NCBI RefSeq assembly: GCF_000972845.2
Contig: NC_040033.1
Coordinates: 1 to 64,000 of the forward strand
Direction of reading: 5' to 3'
DNA: 64,000 nucleotides
From: Larimichthys crocea
Taxonomy: Eukaryota; Chordata; Actinopteri; Sciaenidae
Made by a program: the position numbers and the translations under genes. Positions 36,022 to 48,397 of the stretch are shown here, piece after piece. Below the pieces are notes generated by a model, which worked only from the letters and a program-made list of their open reading frames with translations, was not told the origin of the DNA and searched no databases. Within the stretch, counting starts at the first letter, position 1. Every line of letters starts with the position of its first letter.

Positions 36022-36667
36022 CCATCACAAACAGATTCAGTATTAAATTTTTTTCTTGTTTATTACAGGAGGCTTTTGTTTTATATACAGAGACATGTAT
36101 TTGCAAAATACTAAAAAGTATTTCAACTCAAAGTACTAAAAAGTATATATATATTTATATATATTCATATTATAATTGTCGTAATTATTATTATTGTCTC
36201 TAAAACACCAAGGTGGGGGTCACTGAGGCACGGCTTTCGCCTCCTTTACACCGAGGTTTCACCGGCGAGAGTTTTTGCCAACGGTTGTCTCCAATATTTA
36301 CCGTGTTTTAACCATGTTTCTGCGCATGGAGATTTTTTAGGGGAGAATGCTAATGTTATAACTCTGTTGATCCACTTTGTTTGCATCCTGGCTGCAGAAG
36401 TTTATAGCTGGCAACCCAGAGCGTCGACATGGGTGTGGTGCAGATCAACAGATAAAAAAATAATTTCAAAAGAAGAAACAAGCGACTGTACTATTTTTGT
36501 CAAGGCGCTATGTATTTCAGTTGGCATGTTTCTTTATCCTGAGGTTTCATGATTTAATACTCCAATATTGACATATTGTGTCCTTTAAATTATCAAGCCA
36601 CAGGTCTCACTACACAAATTGCTGTTACTGAGAGTTTGATAGTTAAAAATTAGTTGATTTCTCTTAC

Positions 36668-36783
36668 TGTGTGTTTGATCGTCCGGTTCATACTGAAGTT
36701 TGGAGGAATACCACTGACCAGTCACTTGTTTATAGACAAGACGGGGGCCATTGGCGACTTGCTCTCTGCTGTGGGTCCTGCCT
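36668..36783 (-). pseudogene. NLR N-terminal repeat exon, copy C
   Basis: Donor GTAAGAG next to 36667, acceptor TTTACAG beyond 36783. The module is recognisable (about 116 nt), but several bases are missing. Confidence 0.6.
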
Positions 36784-36888
36784 CTGTAAACGACAAAGAT
36801 GTTTTTTATTCCGTTCAGGTTAATCACTGTTGTTATATTGTTCCTTTACATTATCAAGCCACAGGAAAGTAACTGGCAATTCTCTTAC

Positions 36889-37025
36889 TTTGTGGTCTGA
36901 GGGTCAGGTTCATCACTGAACTCTAGAAAGTCATCTTGGACATGCCACTCTCATGGACAGACAGCTGGACCTTGGAGACTTGCTCTGTCCTCCTCGTCCT
37001 CCACACTGTCACTCCTCTTCTGCAT
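36889..37025 (-). pseudogene. NLR start exon, copy C (start codon altered)
   Basis: The MSD start codon reads AGG instead of ATG, and the reading frame is interrupted by indels. The upstream in-exon ATG (37023-37025) remains. The donor is intact. Confidence 0.6.
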
Positions 37026-39140
37026 TCGAGGGCGTTGAGGTAAATATGGTTAATGTGTGCAAGCTGTACAAACTGAAGACGATGAAGACAACAGGTAAAA
37101 CAAACGCCGAGGAGGAGCGTGTGGGAATAGAGATGAAGTTATTTTAAAGACATGTTAATATTTAACAGTGATCCTAAACCTTTGACCAACCATCATTTCA
37201 TCTCAGAGGTACAACACAAACATCCTGAATGTGTGTACAGTTAATCTAAATAACAGAGCTTTGGTCTGCATGAGATGTTTTATTAAGGCTAGTAATAGTG
37301 GTAACGTTTAATGTTTAAGCTGGTCAAAATATTTGATCGAGTACCTGAAGTGGAAGAAAAATTCATCTGTCAAACAAACCCACTGTCATCTTCAGTCAGT
37401 GGAGAGAAGCAGTAAGACTGACTGAGCTCAGAACCACGAGAATCATGACAAACAAGTCTTGTTCACGTTTCGACCTGAGAACAAGGAAGTATCACACACA
37501 CACACCAACAGTATCCAGTGTAAACCCATCCAGAACCGGATCAGTTTTCTTTAAATCTGTGCTTGTTCTCTTTAGTTAGCATTACCTTTAATGGTATTAT
37601 TCAGCCAATCACGCTGTATTCACAGAGGAATCTGACAGTCAAAACGTAAACAATGTTGGATTAACACTCACTCTGCCTCTTAATTTCTTTATTATTATAT
37701 ATCTTTCATGTACAGTACCTCCCCTCACTAAAATCACACCTACTTTTATTCAAGTCTCTCAGCTTAAATAAGTCAAACTAAAATAGAGTTAAGATTACTG
37801 CTCAGCAACTTAACCTAGTCATCTGGATTTACCTACCTTGACAAGGTTTTTGGGTTGTAGATCAGGGAAGAAGAATTGGTAATGCTCAACTTCTAAATGT
37901 GAGCATTGTTCGGGACCCCAGAAGAATTTGTTCCTGATCAACTCTTTTGTTAAAAGCACATTTGATCATGAATTCATTTTAATCTGCTGATTCTGGGCTG
38001 CAGCTGTTTTTGTTGTTCTCTGTCTTCCAGTTCTGACCTTGGTTAACCGGCCTCTGTTGTGGTTCTAGTTGTGTTTTATTCTTTTCTGTTCACGCTGTGG
38101 CCACGCAGCACTGAAACCTGTCAGACAACATTTAATCCGCTGACTGTGAGCTGAAGCTGCTTTGTTGTCAAAATATTCAGATAATGTCCCATGATCAGCT
38201 ATGTTTCTGTGGCAACAGAAAGAATGATGGGACAGTTTGTCCTGTGGTGGGGACCATCAGTCACACTCATATGTAATAATAACTCTTCAGGGTGCTGGTC
38301 TGAGAGACCCGTCTGGATCTGAAGAACAGTGACTCCTCTGTGTAGTTTTTGTGTGTTAACACAGCCTGTAATGACTCCACACTCTGACTGTGGCTGTTTG
38401 GATTACCAATGTCGCTTTAAAATTAATGGAACTTTGCATGTAACTCTGACATCTAGTGGCTAAGATTGGTACTGCTACAGAGAGAGAGAGAGAGATATAT
38501 ATAAGTCACAGCTGTAATTATATTGTTTAATTTGAAGTTGCATTGACGTTAACGAGCTGTCGCACACAGAAACAATGTCAATGACAGAGTTTGATCAAAC
38601 GTTACTTTCAGTGTCTTTTCCCAGTTAACTCTCCTAAAAATCTTTAATTAGTTTTCCTTTGAGTCAACTTTACTGAACTTTAATGTGAATAAAGTAAGTT
38701 ATTTAAAAAATATGTTTTCTAAAGTCTCCTTCATGTAAAAAGTGGTAAAATGTACATTATTACAGTTCCCTGTTTGTCTGTCTGTGAAACACACTCAGCT
38801 GAATTTGATGCAGCAGCGCCACCTGCTGTCCAAACCAACACACTTCATTGTTGTACAGTCCACTGCCCTTCTCTTGCAGTACCTCTGTCGTCCATCAGGA
38901 GGCAGTATAACTACCACAGAGAGATCAAACCTGCCAGGTGTTGTCTCTTCTGGAGAGTCTCACTCTCATCTTTGTTCTTCCTCTTCTTGTTTCTTTCTCT
39001 CTCCTCCTCTCCTCTTTCCTCATCTCTTCCTTCCTTGTTTATTAATTGAATTTGATCCAGAAATTATGATGATTAAGACGAGGATGACTGAAAATTGAGG
39101 TAGTGTGCGTCACAGAGTGAGTGTGTGTGTGTATGTGGTG

Positions 39141-39171
<31 letters not shown>

Positions 39172-39954
39172 TGGTGTGTGTGTGTGTTATCAGTGAGTGT
39201 CAGCCGGCTCTCTGCTTTGTTTTTAGGTCACTTTACACCGACTCTCCTTAAATCAGTTGAAAGCGCTCTGCTCTCTAAATAGAAACAATTAGTGCGGGCT
39301 TGACATTAACTCTTCCTCTCTTTCATTCTCCTTCCTTTCTTCTGTCTCTGGCTCAACCTGCAGACAGACGCCTCATCAACACATATCAGCTTTGCCTTGT
39401 TTATTTTGTGTTGATAATACTGATTTGTCCAGAGAGAATGAAAAACATGTTTTTATTCCATCAGATCTAAATAACGGAAATCTACAGAACGATTCACTGC
39501 AGTTCCTCTAACGTCCACCTGAGGCTGGCTCCAGAAGTGAGTCAGTCTCCATAAGTCCCCATGTCCAAATGTCCAACTTCACAGCAGAAATAACATGTTT
39601 ACAAGCCTGGTACAAAAAAACAGTTTTGGTCTCTGTAGCTAATTTCCCCGTCATGACAACTGTACTGAGGGTGAATTATATACACACTCACCTGTTCACA
39701 TTATATTAAGGCTTAAAGTTTGCGGATTAAGAGCGTGGACGCTTTGATTGACAGGTGGTGTGGTCACAGGTCTTCATTCACTCCACTGAGCTCCACCTGT
39801 GGAAGCAGGACGAGCAGAGCGAACACACTCAGGTTTCAAACAGTCAGCGGTCATGACGTACTTTATCTGAAATAAAGAGGTTCAGATGAGACACTGTTGG
39901 TTTGATTATTAATTAAAAAAAACAAAATTTCATAATCAAAGATCACAAATTAAA
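37026..39954. other. Unit copy C upstream region, no gene recognised
   Basis: Direct counterpart of 30675-33649. It contains a GT tract (39120-39187). No coding region is seen. Confidence 0.5.
38806..38906. promoter_or_regulatory. Paired divergent CTCF-like motifs (copy C)
   Basis: The minus-strand motif is at about 38806-38831, and the plus-strand CCATCAGGAGGCAGT at 38892-38906. Confidence 0.45.
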
Positions 39955-40485
39955 TTATGTGTGTGTGTGTGTGGTGTGTGTGTGTGTGTGTGTGTATGTT
40001 GGACATCCCTCTGGAGAGTGAGGTCAGGGAACACACTCATATTTCCCAGTCGACCGCCACGAGACTCTCATCAACACTTTGCTGCCATGGTGACGGAGAA
40101 CACCACACACACACACACACAACACACACACAACACACACACCACACACACACACACACACCACACACACTCATGGGACTCCCTAACAGTTCCTACAGGA
40201 TGGAGAGGAGAGACGGAGGAGAAGTCAGAGGCAGAGAGAGGATGATCTGAACAATCACACAACCCACTGTCACTGTTGTCTGGTGAGTGAGGTGGTGTGT
40301 GTGTGTGTGTGTGTGTTTCATGACTAAGCCCATGAAGAAAACACTGACTCACGACTCACTCCTTTTGCTGTGTCAGCAATTGTCCTTATACTTAGTGTGT
40401 GTGCGTGTGTGTGTGTTGACTGGTGTCACTCTTTGATGCTAACGAGCAGAGAGAGGCAGTCAGACTGAACACACACTACAACACA

Positions 40486-40518
<33 letters not shown>

Positions 40519-40689
40519 TGAAGATGATTAAAGACAAGCAACAGTTGCTCTCGATGTTTGTCGATATTCAGTGATCACGTGTCTGAAGAAGCTTAGCCAA
40601 CATATCAATCATTTCAATTAATGTTAATTATTAGTAACTCAATACTTTATCTAATTGGTAATATTAACGATTCGCTGCAATTCTGCAGT

Positions 40690-40724
<35 letters not shown>

Positions 40725-41202
40725 CTGACCTGAGTTGACACCTGTCAGTTTGTTTTAAAAGTTAAATACACCACCACAGGACACACACACACACACACAC
40801 ACACACTCAGTGCGGCCCCACCGGGAGGAAAATACCCACAACCCACAGGAGGGGCTGACCCTGTGCAAGTGAAGGTGTGTCACAGTCTAGTCAATAAGTT
40901 TGTCTTTGTTTCATCACATTGTTCAAAATAAAAAAAACAGAAAGTTAATGATAATATGGGTATTAATAATAGCAGCAGGATGAATTACTAGTGTAACGAT
41001 GCAAGAAAGACTCTTCTTTTTCCTCTTCCCTGTACACACAATAAACACTGCTCCCGGAGCTCACAGTCCGGCTAATAAACTGAGATAACATGAGCTAACA
41101 GCAGCTACAGTTGGCATTTAATTGGATTTTGGCAGAAAGACAGCTGGGGAAGCTCCACTTAACATATGCTGAGGACTCTGCCACTGTTGTGTGTGTGTGC
41201 GT

Positions 41203-41241
<39 letters not shown>

Positions 41242-41425
41242 CCACACAGTTACATAACCAAGTAAACAGGTAGTCAGCACCAAACAAACACACACACACA
41301 CGCACACTTGTGTCTCTTCCTCTCTCTGTCTGTGTTAAGCGCCTTGCTCAAGGGCAACAAGGCAGTTCAGAGAGGACAGTCGGTAGTGTGTGTGCTTTGT
41401 GTGTGTGTGTGTGTGTGTGTTGTGT
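39955..41425. repeat. Cluster of CA/GT microsatellites (copy C)
   Basis: Same order of CA and GT tracts as in copy B. Many tracts have single-base interruptions. Confidence 0.9.
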
Positions 41426-41984
41426 GTCAGACAGAAGGTGAACAGATTCATTGATTTATTGATCACTCCATTCATAGAAGATGAATCAGATGAAAGTTTT
41501 AGCTTCTCAGATGTGAAGATTTGATCCTCTTCTCGTTCTTATGTGACAGTAAACTAAACAAACTGTTGGTCAGATTAAAACAGATCATCGTAACCATTTC
41601 ACTGGCACAGACACGTTTCCTTTGGTGTTAAATCCTTTTATATGTTTCCCAAGTAGAATGAAAGACAAACATGTTTAATGTTAGGGAGGGGGGTGGAAAA
41701 CAAAGAGAAAACACAAACAGCAGCAGCTTCTAATGTCATCCTCAATCTGCTCTGACACACACACAGAGTCAGGCAGCATTACATCATGAGTTCAGCTTCA
41801 TGACACAAGTGGGCAGCGTTAGTGAGCTGGCATGGCGAGGCGAACCTGCATCGAACCGCACAGAGACGTATGTAGACGAGCATGCAGATCTAGGTAGTGT
41901 GCAAAGGGGCATGCCATGAGAGACACCTGACACCATGAACATGTCCATCAGTATGAGAGGAACAGTTATGATGGTAGTGTTTTA

Positions 41985-42990
41985 TTCTGTTGTTTGTGTT
42001 TATATGTGGGTATTTATCAGTTTTGTTTATATGTGTTGTATTATCAGTTGTGTTTATATGTGTGGTATTATTCAGTTGTGTTTATATTGTGGTATTTTCA
42101 GTTTGTGTTTATATGTGTGGTTTTATTCAGTTTGTGTTTATATGGTTTTATTTATTTCAGTTTGTGTTTTATATGTGTGGTATTTATTTCAGTTAGTTTG
42201 TTTATATGTGTGGTATTTATTCAGTTTGTGTTTTATGTTGGTATTTATCAGTTATGTTTTATGTGTGGTATTTATTCAGTTGTTGTTTATTGTGTGGTAT
42301 TTATTCAGTTTAGTGTTTATATGTGTGGTATTTATTCAGTTTAGTGTTTATTGTGTGGATTTATTCAGTTTGTGTTTATTGTGTGGTATTATTCAGTTTG
42401 TGTTTTATATGTGTGGTATTTTTCGTTTAATGTTTTATGTGTGGTATTTATTCAGTTTGTGTTTTAAGTGTGGTATTTATTCAGTTTTATGTTTTATATG
42501 TGTGGTTTTTTCAGTTGGTGTTTATATGTGTGGTATTTATTGAGTTTAATGTTTCTATGTGTGGTATTTATTCAGTTTGTGTTTATATGTGTGTATTATT
42601 CAGTTGGTGTTTTATGTGTGGTATTTATTCGTTAGTGTTTATATGTGTGGTATTTATTCAGTTTGTGTTTAATGTGTGGTATTTATTCAGTTAGGTGTTT
42701 ATATGTGTGGTATTTATTTAGTTAATGTTTATATGTGTGGTATTTATTTCAGTTTAATGTTTATATGTGTGGTATTTATTCAGTTTGTGTTATATGTGTG
42801 GTATTTATTCAGTTAGTGTTTATATGTGTGGTATTTATTCAGTTTGTGTTTATATGTGTGGTATTTTGTCAGTTTAGTGTTTATATGTGTGGTATTTATT
42901 CAGTTTGTGTTTATATGTGTGGTATTTATTCGTTAGGTTTATATGTGTGGTATTTATTCAGTTTGTGTTTATATGTGTGGTATTTATTTC
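41985..42990 (+). repeat. Minisatellite, unit about 24-26 bp, ~40 copies
   Basis: Inverted counterpart of 2157-3222. An open frame of about 200 codons crosses it (41935-42543), but its product is only the repeat translated, rich in Y, V, C, F and I. Confidence 0.9.
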
Positions 42991-43272
42991 AGAGAGTTCA
43001 AAGCATAATTTTTTGTCTAATTTGAGTAAAGCAACCTTGGTTGTTGTCACATGATCTTTGGTAAAACACACACAGAAATATAATTAAATTAATAATCATA
43101 ATAATAATAATAAAACCACACAAACAGATTCAGTATTAAATTTTTTTCTTGTTTATTACAGGAGGCTTTTGTTTTATATACAGAGACATGTATTTGCAAA
43201 ATACTAAAAGTATTCAACTCAAAGTTATAAAAAGTATATATATATTTATATATATTCATATTCTAATGTCGT

Positions 43273-43282
43273 NNNNNNNNNN
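43273..43282. other. Assembly gap (10 N)
   Basis: Ten N between the end of copy C and CGTAATTATT. The flanks fit the same locus at 36170-36190 in copy B, so little or nothing seems to be missing. Confidence 0.99.
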
Positions 43283-44790
43283 CGTAATTATTATTATTGT
43301 CTCTAAAACACCAAGGTGGGGGTCACTGAGGCACGGCTTTCGCCTCCTTTACACCGAGGTTTCACCGGCGAGAGTTTTTGCCAACGGTTGCGGAGAGAGA
43401 GTACCACTGAGGTCAGAGGGAAACCTTGTAACTTTGTTTGTGTCTCATTTTTGAATGTTTTTGAAAAAGATTTGAAAAATATGGAAACATTAAACACTTT
43501 TACCAACAGCAGTGATGGAGACAAAACCACTCAAATTTAGATTTGATAGTGTTCACTTGTTGTAAAATGCAACCTTTTAAAAATAATTGGACTTTCTGTT
43601 CATATTGTCCTGAGCCTTCTTAAATGAAATCTTTGGAGCTACAAGGTTGTCACCCTCCAACTGTGATACGTATCTTCACGACATTTTCCAGCAAAAACAC
43701 AATAAAACTGCTTGTATCAAGAAACCTCTTATCTCCAACTTTATGATTTATATTTTTCCAAATAGATGTATTTGTGACGGACTGTCAGCAGCCTCATTTT
43801 GTTTTAAAAATGACATCAACAATCAGCGAAATTTCCCCAAATTTCAGCTTAAATAAGAGACGATTTGTGAGATGTCAGGACGGGAAACATTCAACATATT
43901 CTCCCCTTCTTTCCTGAAAAAGGCAACTTTTTTCGTGAGATATGAGGTTTCTGGGGGACTGATATGAAGCTGGAGACCTGGCAAAACCAGTTTGGCAACC
44001 GTTGTGAAACCAGCTGCGGTGTAAACGGGGCGACGGTGGTTTAAGCAGTGAGAGGATGCTTGGAGAAACCAAATCCATGACAACGAAAACAAGTAAAAAC
44101 ATCATCGTTATTTTTATCCTCATACTGTAAATAAGATACAGCATCACTCACTGCCTGTTTACATAACTGTCGTATTGCATTTATCACACAGTTAATAGTA
44201 ACAATAGTAATAATAATGAACAATGAAACCACTTGTTTTCTGTGCATTTCCTCCGTGTTGGTACGTAGATGTGTCGTTTTGTTTCGAAGATGACGAAGCA
44301 GCTTTTGGTTTTGAAACGGGGAAAAGAAGGCAGGAAGGAGAAAAGATTCTCAGTCTTAGAGTTTGTCTTTTAACGCCCCCCTCCGATCTTAACATGGACT
44401 CTTCCGAACCTCCTGGTAGCACCACATGGACTGACCCACAACTCAGAGCAAAGACGGTCGTTTTCCTCCAAAGTCAGAGTTTGTTTTTGCTTACCATTTG
44501 AAGTTTTTCATATCAGAACAGGAAAGAAAGTGACACATCATCCCTCCATCATCTTTTGGATCTGGAGTTTTCCTTTCCTGCTCAGACATGTCAGGGGTTA
44601 TTTTGAAGGTTTCCAGGCTTTTCCAGTGAAGTTCAGGTATGGAGAGCTGAAGTTGGTCTTAATGCTATGGCTGCTTCAGTGTTGGCTTCACACAGATTCA
44701 GGTGAACAAACTCTGAGCTTTATACCAGGTAACTGTCCGGATGCTGACAGTAAATACGACTGTGTTTTTTGTGCTCAGTGCAAACCAGAG
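43283..44790. other. Outer end of the right arm, no gene recognised
   Basis: Inverted counterpart of about 381-1860. No coding signal. The similarity to the left arm weakens after about 44500. Confidence 0.5.
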
Positions 44791-47700
44791 TCTGATGTCC
44801 AGATTCATTAAAGTTACATTGTGAGAGCAACGTTGTGCATGTTTTTCCTCTTCAGCTGCAAGTACTGATATTGTGAGGAGGTAAGTTAGTTTTCCCCATA
44901 GGGCACCATGTGTAAAACTGTCTACCTGCAAACTTTAGTGAATCTGAACCTTCATGACTGTTTAAAAATGTAAAATAGAGAGCCAAACCAGCCAATCTGT
45001 GCTGTTTGTTCATCAACTCATGAGGAAGAGTCACAGCAGTGATGGAGGGGGGCGGTGAGGGACCGTGAACCTCGTTCATTATCAAAAAACATATGAATCG
45101 TTTCGTCAATCAACCAACCAAATGTTAAACCAATCAAATAATCACTCAATCTGCCAGTCAAGAAATCAGTCATCAACTAGTCCATCAATCAAGCTCGTTA
45201 TCAATCAACCAATGGGAAAGCATGGCTTGGAGTGTTGGGGTTCATATGTAGCAGGCACACTCTGGGTCTATTGCTACTGAAAACAGCCCTTCAGCACAAC
45301 TGCAACCTGAAATACGCCTCGCAGCAGAGTTCAGCAGTGTCTTAAGTATTTACCTAGTTTATATGGTTATCTATTCTCAATAGAATCTAGTAGAAATAGA
45401 GTCCAGACGGTGCCAGTAAAATTGTTTTTTTTTTCTTTTTCCTTTTTTAAATTAGTCTAGTAAAGCGTTTAGTAAAGATCCCTCAGGTGACCACGACAAC
45501 AGAGACGGAGAGAGAGAGAGAGAGGTTGTTCGAAATATTGAGATCAAAGCAGACTGAACAAACGCTGTACACACACTTTGACACTTCATCTTAATAAAAA
45601 CAAGCGGTAACAATGCTTCGCAGCAGCTTCGTGCCAGTGTATTCACCTGCGCGTCTGCAAAAACCACAATAACACTGTCAGTGCTGCATCAGGAAAACCA
45701 GAAGTTATCAGATTTTACCAAATGCCCAAGTGTTAAAATGTATTTTCAGTATTCCCCGAAACTCCACAGATTCATACAGAGAGAAAAAGCTTCTGCAAAG
45801 TCAAGTGTTACCTAAGAACTCACTTAAAAGGTATCAGCAAACCGTTATTGCTAGACGCGGTTTGATTTGTTTCGTCTTTTTTTTGTTTTGTTTGTTTCTC
45901 TGTGCAAAATGGATGAAGAGGCGTCTCAATCGGCCTCCCGTTCTCCTCCAGGACGCAGCTAACACGTGCAAAAATAAAATAAAATAAAAAAAAACTTAGA
46001 TAAAATAAAGCAATCAACCAGAAAACAAAGACAATAAATAAATAAATAAATAATGCGTAATTTGTTTTGATTTGAAGAGTCTCCTTTCAAACTCCAAAAT
46101 ACTTCAGGGGAAAAATAAGATACTTTATGAATTTTGTTGTTTGAATACGTTTTCATTTATTACTCTTACTTTACTTTAGGGTTGCTGCATAATTCAAACC
46201 ATTCCTTTTATCCTTGTTAAAAAAATCATCTAGAAAATGATCAATCAATCAATCAATTAGGATTTACTAATTTATTTCCCCACATTTGAAATGAAACTCT
46301 TCATATCTTTGGCGGAAACAGGAAGCTGAAAAGATTTTAGCATCGTCGCACCAGAGTTCTGGAAAAACCTGCTCAGCTGCAGCCACGAACATCGACTAAC
46401 CATGTTCGACTTTCTGAAAAAGTATTTGGTCAAAACAAGTTTCAAACTGTTCTTTCCTTCACGTCTAAAGGATGAATTGTGATTTCTGATCTGTTTCTTG
46501 CAACATTTTGAAAAGTGTAGAACTGAAGTGGAAACAGGAGGAACAGGAAGTCTGAGCTGACCTGTTGTCTCAACACTCATCCTCAGCTTTTTGTGTTTTG
46601 AAGGTTTTTCCAGGACACTGATGACAGATCAAACGCCAAATCAGTGTGCGCTTTTCATAAAAACTAAACAGGGTGAAATCCTGACGCTGATGTGCTGAGC
46701 TGATTGTCGCACTCCGGTCGTGGCTGGTCGACGCTTACTTAGCCTTGAAGAATTTAGTTTAAGCTCTTTTATGTGCCGAGCCGAACTCAGACCAGACGGA
46801 TAGATAATGAAAGTGGGTGATTTGTCAAGAAAGTCCATACATTGGAAAAAATGTCCTGCATATATTTGTTTGTTCAGTTGGTAAAATGCAGACTGATGGT
46901 TTGTTGCACGCTTAAGCTTTTTATGAATTTATATTATTTGCATTTTTGCCAAGCTTGTCTCAAACCAGTTTGTCCTTTAACTGCATTAAACAATATCCTT
47001 GTTTGGTGTTTATGCTTTCAGGGTATTATGTTATGATATATGACGAATGCTGTTTTCATAAACAGACTAAGCAAAGCCTAAATAAATTATTTGGAATAGT
47101 GCTTGCTCATGGTGGGTATTGTTGGGTCTTTGTAGGTGTCGAGCAGGTCTAGGTCGTAATCTAGACCTTGATATGAAAAATTGATACTTATAAGCAAGTA
47201 ACCTCCTCATGCTATGTAGTAATACAGCAGGAGTGTTCTGTTTGTGTGAGTCTACCTTAAGTCTGGACTTCTAGACAAATCACCCACCGGCCTAAAAAAG
47301 TGACGGACATGAGGATGTTTACCACCAGGGCAAAACACACGTTGGAAGAGTCCGGGACCTTGTAGAAAATCTCATTGTGCACTTGTATTAGTTTTTGGTG
47401 TTATCTCAAAGGTTTTCAGAGGAAAAATAAATACATCCCAGGCTCTTTTTCAATGTGACTTTGCCCAGGTGCAATAAAGCAAATAACAGCACATGTAAAC
47501 GCAAAAGTGCAAAACTGCCAACAAAAACAGATGAAGTTGCTCCTCAGGGTTTTGAGTTTGTTTTTCCTGACCGCACCCTCTCCTCTCATCTATTCCAACG
47601 TCATAGTTCAGCCACTTTCTCGTCGCTAGTGCCACTTCAATGTCGAAAGAGACAGACTGCTTATTTTTTTCTTCCACTTACTCTAAAAAATATAAAAAAT

Positions 47701-48397
47701 AGTAATAATCGTTCCGCTATTAAAAGACTGGTAACATCAACAAAGTTATACTTTTACTACGAAAACATTTTTTAAATCACGTTGTTATTATTTTCCCTCC
47801 TCTCTCGAGTCTCAGTCAGTCAGAAAGCCGTCGACTGTTAATGTGTCGAGAAACACCACCAGGAACGCCCTCACTCGTACAGCCAGGCATACTCTGAGAA
47901 TATTGATCAACTGTGGGAAGGCACAAACCCCCCAGGCCAATAAATGATGGATACATCTGATATAGTTGTTTTGACCCCTCTGACACCCTGTAGCTGGGGG
48001 TCAAAGGTCAGTCAATGTTCCGAACCCTTGGCTCCGGTCGACATGAGAGACACAAGAGGTCAAAGGGATCTACACTTCTGTCTTTCGCCAACAAAGGCAG
48101 AGCTGACTTAGACGGGGGTTCCCTCTCTGTTATTGCAGTTTTTCTGCTTCCCTTTAAGAAACTCCAAAACAATGTTGAGTTAAGTCCAGGAATCTCCACG
48201 GGGAACAGGAAATAACATTAAAGGTAGTAAATATTCCACTTTGTTTGACTCCTCTTGCAGTTCCTTGCTCATAGCTTCTCTCTGCCGCCTTCTCAGCGTT
48301 CCTCAGCTATGGTACATTCAGTAAACAAAAGAACAAACAGGCTTTACCCAAAACGAGGACATCCTCATTTGTTAAATTTTTTGCTTTTTGGTTCCTG
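44791..48397. other. Intergenic / sodium channel 3' UTR region
   Basis: Downstream (minus-strand sense) of the sodium channel stop codon. It holds a degenerate CAATCAA tract (45085-45210), AATAAATAAATA (46035-46052) and CAATCAATCAAT (46228-46255). No open frame with a recognisable product. The poly(A) site of the channel could not be placed. Confidence 0.5.

Larger units (their letters stand above)
30260..36287 (+). repeat. Direct copy B of the ~6-7 kb unit
   Basis: It begins inside a TTAA MITE (matching 26978), passes the NLR start exon, the CTCF-like pair and the CA/GT arrays, and ends at GCCAACGGTTG at 36287. There it jumps back to MITE sequence matching 27107. It has private small tandem duplications at 31950-32035 (about 40 bp) and 34200-34285 (about 43 bp), and only three to four minisatellite units. 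Confidence 0.8.
36288..43272 (+). repeat. Direct copy C of the unit
   Basis: Starts with an indel-rich partial TTAA MITE (36288-36590), then an NLR repeat exon, the start exon, the CTCF-like pair, the CA/GT cluster and the full minisatellite, and ends at the 10-N gap. Many one-base indels against copy B. Confidence 0.8.
24292..44790 (-). repeat. Right arm of the giant inverted duplication
   Basis: Reverse-complement counterpart of 381-12841, but longer because an internal stretch is present in extra direct copies (26.9-30.25 kb, 30.26-36.29 kb and 36.29-43.27 kb). It starts inside an NLR FISNA exon and ends near 44790, where the matching left-arm sequence enters the N gap. Confidence 0.85.

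Noticed and set aside
41935..42543. Open frame of 202 codons
   Set aside because: It is the ~25 bp minisatellite read through. The product is only the repeat unit translated, and the inverted copy behaves the same way.
41985..42990. Regularly spaced repeat resembling a CRISPR array
   Set aside because: The units abut without unique spacers, and the DNA is a vertebrate nuclear genome.
46035..46052. AATAAATAAATA as the sodium channel poly(A) signal
   Set aside because: It is on the plus strand, whereas the gene is on the minus strand.
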